The notes under the pieces: model-generated
The model's database searches: none
What the model was told of the DNA's origin: nothing
Seen by the model: the letters and a program-made list of their open reading frames with translations, nothing else
Shown here: in pieces, positions 30,696 through 36,133 of the stretch
Position numbering within the stretch: the stretch's first letter is position 1
Layout of the letters: the number at the start of each line of letters is the position of its first letter
Translations under genes and position numbers: made by a program
Assembly: GCA_003221895.1 (NCBI GenBank)
Contig: QHUJ01000125.1
Span: 1 to 36,133, forward strand
Direction of reading: 5' to 3'
Length of the DNA: 36,133 nt
Source of the DNA: Gemmatimonadota bacterium
Lineage (GTDB): Bacteria; Gemmatimonadota; Gemmatimonadetes; Gemmatimonadales; GWC2-71-9

Positions 30696-30777
30696 AGGCG
30701 AGCAAGGCGGTCATCCGCCGTAGCCCCGTGGCTCTGCGTCCCCGCCTTTCGACGGGTTTGCTCTGAGCAGCAGGCCG
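30691..30777 (-). ncRNA. Cyclic-di-GMP-I (GEMM) riboswitch aptamer
   Basis: Reading the minus strand, AGCAAACC is followed by stem P2 (CCCGTC/GGCGGG) closed by a GAAA tetraloop (complement of 30747-30750). Next come GGGGACGCAGAGCCACGG and GGGGCTACGGCGG-ATGA-CCGCC, which forms the second hairpin with the UA receptor side. These are the conserved elements of the GEMM-I RNA (consensus GCAAACC..GAAA..GGGACGCAAAGCC). One A of the CAAAG segment is G here. CGGCC (complement of 30773-30777) can pair with GGCCG (complement of 30691-30695) as the base of P1. The terminator and lipoprotein gene follow at once. Confidence 0.87.
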
Positions 30778-30868
30778 AAATTGGCGGAGGTGCAGTCAAT
30801 CCGGCGTGACCACCGTCACAAGCGTGCTGGGAAAGGTGTAATCTAGAGGCTCCTTCGACGCGATCCGA

Positions 30869-32077
30869 ATGACTACACCACGCCCCGCCGCCAGCGATCA
30901 GAACGCGACCGTCGCCGCCGGTTTCCTCGGCTGGATGCTCGACGCGTTCGATTTTTTCCTGGTCGTGATGACGCTGACGGCCATCGCGAAGGAGTTCGGC
31001 AAGTCGGACGCCGCGATCGCCCTGTCGATCACGCTCACGCTCGCGTGCCGGCCCATCGGCGCATTCATCTTCGGCCTGCTCGCCGATCGCTACGGCCGCA
31101 AGATCCCGCTGATGGTCGACCTGGTGTTCTATTCGGTGATCGAGGTGCTGTCGGGCCTCGCGCCGAACTACACCACGTTTCTCATCCTGCGTGCGTTGTT
31201 CGGGATCGGCATGGGTGCGGAATGGGGCGTGGGCGCGTCACTCGTCATGGAGAAGGTGCCGCCGCGCCTGCGGGGCGTCATGTCGGGCCTCTTGCAGCAG
31301 GGGTATGCGGCCGGCTACCTGCTCGCCGCGCTCTGTTACCTGCTCGTCTTCCCGCACTGGGGCTGGCGCCCGCTGTTTTTTATCGGCGGCCTGCCGGCGC
31401 TGCTCGCGCTGTTCGTGCGCGCCCGCGTGCAGGAGTCCGACGTCTGGCGCGAGACCCGGCACGAGAGCTGGTCGCACCTGGGACAGGCGATCGCGTCGCA
31501 CTGGAAGCTCTTCCTTTATCTGACGCTGCTCATGGCCATGATGAACATGGTTTCGCACGGTACGCAGGATATGTACCCCACCTTCCTCGAGCGGGACTGG
31601 GGTTTCGGACCAACGACGCGCGCCGCGCTGACGGCATTCTCCCAGGTGGGCGCGCTCGTCGGTGGTGTCCTCTGCGGCCTGTACTCTGACCGGCTGGGCC
31701 GCCGGCGCACCATTGGGCTCGCGCTCGCCGGCGCGCTGGTCACGATTCCGTTTTGGGCGTTCGCACCCGCCACGGTGGTGCTCTGGGTCGGCGCGTTCGT
31801 GATGCAGTTCTTCGTTCAGGGAGCCTGGGGCGTGATTCCCGCGCACATCAACGAGCTCGCGCCGGACGGCGTGCGGGGCTTCCTGCCAGGCTTCGCCTAC
31901 CAGTGCGGAGTCGCGCTCGCGAGCCAGATTCCGCACGTGCAGGCGCTGTTCGCCGCGCATGCAACGTACGCGCAGACGATGGCGTTGTCGGCGGCGCTGG
32001 TGTTCGTCGGGGGAGGCGTGGTCGCCGTGTTGGGACCGGAGCGGCGAGGAGTCGCGTTTGGGCGCGGGCGGGGGTGA
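30869..32077 (+). CDS. MFS transporter, sialate:H+/lactate (SHS) carboxylate family
   Basis: The 402-residue protein has about 12 hydrophobic helices. The N-terminal helix FLGWMLDAFDFFLVVMTL, with Asp and Phe in these positions, is typical of SHS and aromatic-acid:H+ symporters (JEN1, lactate, sialate carriers). The MFS loop motif is present as GLLADRYGRKIPLM near residue 70, followed by LRALFGIGMGAEWGVGASLVMEKVPPRLRG. The second-half loop is GLYSDRLGRRRTIG. It probably imports a monocarboxylate or similar organic acid; the exact substrate is unclear. No strong ribosome binding site precedes the ATG. The promoter presumably lies in 30780-30868, shared with the divergent riboswitch transcript. 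Confidence 0.9.
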   Translation: MTTPRPAASDQNATVAAGFLGWMLDAFDFFLVVMTLTAIAKEFGKSDAAIALSITLTLACRPIGAFIFGLLADRYGRKIPLMVDLVFYSVIEVLSGLAPNYTTFLILRALFGIGMGAEWGVGASLVMEKVPPRLRGVMSGLLQQGYAAGYLLAALCYLLVFPHWGWRPLFFIGGLPALLALFVRARVQESDVWRETRHESWSHLGQAIASHWKLFLYLTLLMAMMNMVSHGTQDMYPTFLERDWGFGPTTRAALTAFSQVGALVGGVLCGLYSDRLGRRRTIGLALAGALVTIPFWAFAPATVVLWVGAFVMQFFVQGAWGVIPAHINELAPDGVRGFLPGFAYQCGVALASQIPHVQALFAAHATYAQTMALSAALVFVGGGVVAVLGPERRGVAFGRGRG

Positions 32078-32097
32078 GGACGCCCCTGGCTCACGCG

Positions 32098-32982
32098 TCA
32101 ATGCAGCGTGGCCGTGAGATTGAGATTGAGGTAGTAGAAGTCCAAGATCCCTATGCGCTCCGCGAGCGTGGGGGAGAACATCCGCACGACGTCCGGCAGC
32201 GTGGTCCCAATGCCGAAGTGAATCTCCCGAACCGCTGAGAGGCCATCCGGCGCCCGTCGCGTGCTGTGACCGAGACCTAATGAGAGCGGTTGTTTGACGC
32301 CCCCGCCCCCGCCCCACCGCAGGGGCGGACGATAGGTAGCCCAGAAAATCCAGTCGTCGTATTGGCGTTTGGTCTGGGAGAACGGCTGTGCCAAGCCCAC
32401 CCCTTTCGCGCTGGTTCTAATGCCCCAGTCACCGGGATGGCTGAGGCTCAACAGCCCGGCCCCGACTCCGGCGTAATCGAACACGAGATCTGATATCCCC
32501 AGCCCCTGCACCGGATTGAAGGCGTCCATCACTTCCACCAGCGTCATGGTGACGGCGCTTTCAACCGCGCCGACCGACCGCGCCGACTTGGCCTGCAGAC
32601 CGCCCCAACCCCACATCCCGGCGTAAACACGCGTCAGCGTATATCCGAAGAACAGATGACTCATCTCGTCGGCCTGGCTCAGCGTATCTCCGGTCCAGTC
32701 GTTCTTGACGTGAAAGCGTCCCCGCGAGTAGCCCCACGTCCGCTGCGCTTCGCCGTACACGAACGCCGCACCGGCAACCTGCACGCCGCCTACGACCCAG
32801 AGCCGCAAGGTGCTCCGACGCGGGCCTGCGCTCTGCCCCTGTGAGCCAGTGTTCGGCGCAGCGGCACTCGGTGACTCGGCGGCGAGGGCGGAACCGGAAG
32901 TGAAGGAAGGCGGCACGTGCTGGGCCAAGCCCACTCGCACGGTGAGTACGGTAACCAATCCGACAAGGGCAGCGGATGGCAT
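32098..32982 (-). CDS. DUF2279-like exported or membrane-associated protein
   Basis: I choose the ATG at 32982, which gives a signal peptide (PSAALVGLVTVLTVRVGLAQ) and 294 residues; the frame is open back to 33156, overlapping the divergent gene. The core carries the DUF2279 (YfiM-like) pattern: RFHVKNDWTGDTLSQADEMSHLFFGYTLTRVY, VESAVTMTLVEVMDAFNPVQGLGISDLVFDYAGVGAGLL. The latter resembles the ExxDGF...GxSxxDxxAN block of that family. The C-terminal part (WATYRPPLRW, DFYYLNLNLTATLH) alternates hydrophobic residues and may be beta-barrel-like. The function is unknown. No clear ribosome binding site supports either start. Confidence 0.7.
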   Translation of the reverse strand: MPSAALVGLVTVLTVRVGLAQHVPPSFTSGSALAAESPSAAAPNTGSQGQSAGPRRSTLRLWVVGGVQVAGAAFVYGEAQRTWGYSRGRFHVKNDWTGDTLSQADEMSHLFFGYTLTRVYAGMWGWGGLQAKSARSVGAVESAVTMTLVEVMDAFNPVQGLGISDLVFDYAGVGAGLLSLSHPGDWGIRTSAKGVGLAQPFSQTKRQYDDWIFWATYRPPLRWGGGGGVKQPLSLGLGHSTRRAPDGLSAVREIHFGIGTTLPDVVRMFSPTLAERIGILDFYYLNLNLTATLH

Positions 32983-33158
32983 CGCCGGGGAAAACGTATG
33001 CCCCGAAGGCAGCGGCCACAAGCGCTCACGTGCCGCCAGCAATTCTAAGGTGTCTACTGGCAACGGCGATCCGTAATCACCGCGAAGCAGCGTGCGGTAG
33101 CTCGGGTCGTGCACCCGAAGGCTCGCAAGTTTGACATGCGCCATCCATCTTGGCACTC

Positions 33159-33776
33159 ATGCGCATTCTTCCCGGCACCCTCTTCGCACTTGTCCTCGGC
33201 ACCCGGGTTTCGGTCGGCGTCTTTACGGCGCAGACGGATGTCGGCCGAGGTCGAGGCTCTGTGTCGTACGACGCGCAGCAGCACACGTATCTGATCGCGG
33301 GGTCGGGGCAGAACATGTGGGACACGCGGGACGATTTTCACTTCCTCTGGAAAAGAATGAGCGGCGACTTCATCCTCTCGACGCGCGCGCGGTTCGTCGG
33401 CAAGGGGGTGGAGGAACATCGCAAGATCGGGTGGACGATACGGCCCTCGCTCGAGCCGGGGAGCGCGCACGTGACCGCGGCGCTCCACGGCAACGGCTTG
33501 ATGTCGCTGCAGTTCCGGCGCGCGACCGGCGCGATCACGGAAGAGGAGAAGTCGGCGGACAGCCTGCCGGATGCCGACGCCGTGATCCAGCTCGAGCGGC
33601 GTGCTGGCGAGTACTTCCTGTCGGTGGCGCGTTTCGGCGACACGCTCGTTACGCAACGGCTCAGCGGGGTTTCACTCCCCGATACGGTCTATGTGGGTCT
33701 GTTTGTGTGCTCGCACAACGAGAAGGTCACGGAGCACGCGATGTTCCGTGACGTGCGGATCACGGCGAGGGATTGA
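33159..33776 (+). CDS. Secreted DUF1349-like jelly-roll protein
   Basis: The ATG at 33159 begins a signal peptide (LPGTLFALVLGTRVSVGVF); a TTG lies 9 nt earlier. The 205-residue product shows the DUF1349/concanavalin pattern: YLIAGSGQNMWDTRDDFHFLWKRMSGDFILSTRARFVG, HRKIGWTIRPSLEPGSAHVTAALHGNGLMSLQFRRATG, and a last strand MFRDVRITARD. Relatives are often attached to TolB-like beta-propeller proteins, and stand-alone forms probably bind carbohydrate. There is no good ribosome binding site. The convergent DHA2 gene ends 5 bp away. Confidence 0.8.
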   Translation: MRILPGTLFALVLGTRVSVGVFTAQTDVGRGRGSVSYDAQQHTYLIAGSGQNMWDTRDDFHFLWKRMSGDFILSTRARFVGKGVEEHRKIGWTIRPSLEPGSAHVTAALHGNGLMSLQFRRATGAITEEEKSADSLPDADAVIQLERRAGEYFLSVARFGDTLVTQRLSGVSLPDTVYVGLFVCSHNEKVTEHAMFRDVRITARD

Positions 33777-33781
33777 GTGCT

Positions 33782-35308
33782 CTAGTCCGCCGCAACCCCC
33801 ACACGCCGAAACGTCACCCACGCAAACACCGCCAGCACCAACGTCCCCACCCCGCTGACGACCTCGCTTACCACCAGCCCCCGCAGAAACGCCTCGCGCG
33901 CAGCGCCGACCAGCACCGTACCGACCTCGGCGGGCAGCTGCTCCGCCGCCACGACCGCACCGCCGAGCGTCGCCATGGCCGCGTGCGTGACATCCGGCGG
34001 CAATCCCGCGGGTAACTCGGGCGCCAGCAGCCCGCGATAAATCGCGACACCGATGCTGCCAAACATCGCGATCCCCAGCGCACCTCCCAACTCGGCGCAC
34101 GTCTCTGAAATGCCGGACGCAGTCCCTGCCCGCTCCGGCGGCGCGGAGCCGATGATCACATCGTTCGTGAGCGTGAAGACCGGCGAGATAAACAACGTCA
34201 GCACGAACGTCGCGACGGCAAACAGCACGAATTGATGGCCGCCCGTGTCCAATGTCGCGAGCAGGAAATAGCCAACCGCGGACACCGCGAGTCCCCAGGA
34301 CATCAGCAGCCCGGGGCGAATCCGCTGGGCAAGCGCCGGCGTCAGCAGTGAGCCGAGCACGAATCCCACCGCCCACGGCAGCGTCCACAGCCCGCCGCGC
34401 AGCGGCGAGAAGCCGAGGACGAGCTGGAGATACTGCGGCAGGAAGAGGAAGGCGCCGAACAACATCAGGATCGCCCCGCCATACAGCACGAGTGACGCCC
34501 GGAATGTGGGGATCGCGAAGAGCCGGAGATCGATGAACGGGTCGGCCAGCTGCTTCTGGCGACGCACGAACACCATCCCGATCGCGAGACCGGCAAGGAC
34601 ACTTAGGGCGGCCGCGACACTCACGCCGTCCTGAGCGATGAGCTTCAGCCCGTAAATGATCGACAGGACCGCGGCGCTCGCGAGCCCGGCGCTGAGTACG
34701 TCGGGTTTGCCGGCGTTGGCGTCGCGGTACTCCGGTAGGAGGAACGGCCCCACCGCAAGCAACAGGATCATGACCGGCACACTGATCAAGAACACCGCGC
34801 CCCACCAGAAGTACTCCAGGATCGCGCCGCCGAGCAGCGGCCCGATCGCACCGCCGAGCGAGAAGGCGATGATCCAGATACTGATCGCGGTGGTGCGTTC
34901 GCGGGCGTCGAGGAACATGTTGCGGATCAGCGAGAGCGTGGACGGCGCGAGAGTGGCCCCGGCAATCCCCAGGAGTGCGCGCGAGACGATCAGCATGGCG
35001 GCGCTGCGCGAGAATGCCGCGAGGATCGACGCGGCCCCGAAGAGGACGGCGCCGATCAAGAGCAGTCGCCGCCGCCCGATGCGGTCGCCGAGCGTGCCCA
35101 TCGTGATGAGCGAGCCCGCGAGCAGAAAGCCGTAGATATCGATGATCCACAGCAGCTGCACGCTGCTCGGCGCGAGAGCCGCGGTGAGGCGCGGCACCGC
35201 GAGGTGCAGCACTGTCAGATCCATCGAGTACAGCAGGCACGGCAACGCGATGACGGCTAGTCCGATCCACTCACGTTTGCCGGCTTTGGGTGGCGCTTCG
35301 CTGATCAC
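33782..35308 (-). CDS. DHA2-family (EmrB/QacA) 14-helix drug:H+ antiporter
   Basis: The GTG at 35308 (MISEAPPKAGKREWIGL) follows AGGGGAGA with 4-5 nt spacing; the frame runs on upstream without coding character. The 508-residue protein has about 14 hydrophobic helices. DHA2 hallmarks are LDLTVLHLAVPRL-like MDLTVLHLAVPRLTAAL in helix 1, LWIIDIYGFLLAGSLITMGTLGDRIGRRRLLLIG (motif A), RALLGIAGATLAPSTLSLIRNMF, and IAFSLGGAIGPLLGGAILEYFWW (motif C). It probably expels lipophilic cations or other toxic compounds. No regulator gene is adjacent inside the window; the divergent neighbour is an FAD-dependent enzyme. Confidence 0.93.
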   Translation of the reverse strand: MISEAPPKAGKREWIGLAVIALPCLLYSMDLTVLHLAVPRLTAALAPSSVQLLWIIDIYGFLLAGSLITMGTLGDRIGRRRLLLIGAVLFGAASILAAFSRSAAMLIVSRALLGIAGATLAPSTLSLIRNMFLDARERTTAISIWIIAFSLGGAIGPLLGGAILEYFWWGAVFLISVPVMILLLAVGPFLLPEYRDANAGKPDVLSAGLASAAVLSIIYGLKLIAQDGVSVAAALSVLAGLAIGMVFVRRQKQLADPFIDLRLFAIPTFRASLVLYGGAILMLFGAFLFLPQYLQLVLGFSPLRGGLWTLPWAVGFVLGSLLTPALAQRIRPGLLMSWGLAVSAVGYFLLATLDTGGHQFVLFAVATFVLTLFISPVFTLTNDVIIGSAPPERAGTASGISETCAELGGALGIAMFGSIGVAIYRGLLAPELPAGLPPDVTHAAMATLGGAVVAAEQLPAEVGTVLVGAAREAFLRGLVVSEVVSGVGTLVLAVFAWVTFRRVGVAAD

Positions 35309-35424
35309 GGTTCTCCCCTGGGGAGCCACTGAAGCGTCGAACCAGCCGACGCGGAATCGACGGAAGCTAAGGCCGACGCGAGCGTAAGAGTGGTGGGGTT
35401 GCATTACGTGCGGCAACTTGAGGC

Positions 35425-36133
35425 ATGCCTGACGACCGCCTCGGCATGCACGCGCCGATCTCGCGCCGCGACTTCTTGAACGGCACGCTCCTCGCGGGCG
35501 CCGGCCTCGTACTGGGCCCCTCCCCCCACGGTCAAGCGCCCGCCGTCTCGCCGGCCGACGCCTGGAACGGCTACGGCGGCGCCGGCGACTACGCACGCGC
35601 CCACGGCAACATGTACGACGTGATGACCACGGCACATCGCATGCGCGACGGAGAATTCGAGCGCGCGATTGCCGGCGCGACCGGCACCGGCGAGATGTAC
35701 GACCTGGTAGCCGTGGGCGGCGGGATCAGCGGGCTCGCCGCAGCCGTTGTTTTCCAACGGAAGCGCGGCGGACGCTGCCTGGTGCTCGACAACCACGCGA
35801 TCTTCGGCGGCGAAGCCAAGCGCAACGAGTTCTCGGTCGACGGCCACACCGTCGTCGCGCACCAGGCCTCGGCGATCTTCCTCGTGCCCCAGAAAGGCGG
35901 GTACACCGACGCCTTCTACAACCTGATCGGCATGGATCGATCGGCATTCGAATACCAGACATGCGCCGAGATGCCGCTGGCGCACAGCCCATACGACGAA
36001 CCGCCGAACTACGGCTTCTACTTTGGACCGCAGTTCGGCCAGCGTCCCGGCGTGTGGGTCATGGATCCGTGGGGAAAGAACCTCGCTGGCGCACCGCTCT
36101 CCGATGCCGTGAAGACGGAATTGCTGCGGTGGC
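35425..36133 (+). CDS. Tat-exported FAD/NAD(P)-dependent oxidoreductase, N-terminal part
   Basis: The gene runs off the right edge, with 236 codons visible. The ATG at 35425 has GAGG very close upstream; ATG 35446 is an alternative. A twin-arginine signal follows (SRRDFLNGTLLAGAGLVLG). A dinucleotide-binding fold begins at MYDLVAVGGGISGLAAAVVF with GGGISG near residue 98-103, and LVLDNHAIFGGEAKRNEF provides the acidic residue and the second glycine motif. This fits large exported NAD(P)/FAD-binding oxidoreductases found in Gemmatimonadota and proteobacteria. The substrate is unknown because the catalytic domain is cut off. The 116-bp gap to the divergent exporter presumably holds both promoters; I see no clear hexamers. 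Confidence 0.85.
   Translation, partial: MPDDRLGMHAPISRRDFLNGTLLAGAGLVLGPSPHGQAPAVSPADAWNGYGGAGDYARAHGNMYDVMTTAHRMRDGEFERAIAGATGTGEMYDLVAVGGGISGLAAAVVFQRKRGGRCLVLDNHAIFGGEAKRNEFSVDGHTVVAHQASAIFLVPQKGGYTDAFYNLIGMDRSAFEYQTCAEMPLAHSPYDEPPNYGFYFGPQFGQRPGVWVMDPWGKNLAGAPLSDAVKTELLRW

Noticed and set aside
31238-32317. A 359-residue minus-strand frame opposite the SHS transporter
   Set aside because: Antisense shadow with no recognisable domain; the plus strand shows a full MFS protein.
32983-33156. PSGHTF in the extended N-terminus of the DUF2279-like frame, resembling a PAP2 phosphatase motif
   Set aside because: Only this short match is present. The other PAP2 motifs (KxxxxxxRP and SRxxxxxHxxxD) are missing, and the segment lies before the likely signal peptide start.
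33672-35270. A 532-residue minus-strand frame overlapping the DHA2 exporter in another frame
   Set aside because: It is extremely Arg/Ala-rich, a typical shadow of a hydrophobic high-GC gene; the 14-helix exporter frame is the conserved one.

Overview
The window is high-GC, gene-dense bacterial chromosome with short intergenic gaps. It suggests a Gemmatimonadota-like soil or sediment heterotroph. The grounds are the combination of SusC/SusD outer-membrane uptake proteins in GC-rich DNA, signal peptides that repeatedly end in Ala-Gln or Ser-Gln, several twin-arginine enzymes, and families common in that phylum (DUF4397, exported DinB-like, LVIVD repeat, DUF1349-like, DUF4386). This is inference from style: there is no rRNA or marker gene to prove it. 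I saw no tRNA, CRISPR array, insertion sequence or prophage.

Layout. 1-300: C-terminal end of a GGDEF diguanylate cyclase. 368-5792: a SusC-SusD-DUF4397 cassette for binding and importing an oligomer. 5797-8121: a divergent pair, a Tat-exported M20 peptidase homologue lacking several expected metal ligands and a secreted jelly-roll (DUF1080-like) protein. 8302-13005: ankyrin protein, GH3 glycosidase, exported DinB-like protein and nagB, with a REP-like palindrome just before nagB. 13012-17823: acidic DUF4382-like lipoprotein, HtrA-type protease, a DUF998 gene broken by an internal deletion, and a large LVIVD-repeat exported protein. 17891-19697: a four-helix-bundle gene whose start codon sits in the loop of a perfect inverted repeat, then a convergent rhodanese-SufU operon.

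19924-22691: DUF155/RMND1-like membrane-anchored protein, M14 carboxypeptidase, a terminator hairpin, and a possible 11-residue polylysine microgene with a strong ribosome binding site. 22692-27030: GH30 glycosidase, DUF2461, Tat-exported Gfo/Idh/MocA dehydrogenase and Tat-exported TIM-barrel isomerase, all co-directional and closely spaced. 27062-29771: creatininase-family hydrolase, DUF4386 membrane protein and alpha/beta-hydrolase lipoprotein. 29984-30777: a Big2 lipoprotein gene preceded by a class I cyclic-di-GMP riboswitch and an intrinsic terminator. 30869-36133: SHS-type MFS carboxylate transporter, DUF2279-like protein, DUF1349-like secreted protein, a DHA2 multidrug exporter, and the start of a Tat-exported FAD-dependent oxidoreductase.

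How the genes may work together. SusCD, GH3, GH30, nagB, the dehydrogenase/isomerase pair and the jelly-roll protein together suggest glycan and glycoside scavenging with an exported oxidative branch. The strongest regulatory signal is the c-di-GMP riboswitch ahead of an Ig-like surface lipoprotein, which suggests control of adhesion or surface structure by c-di-GMP.
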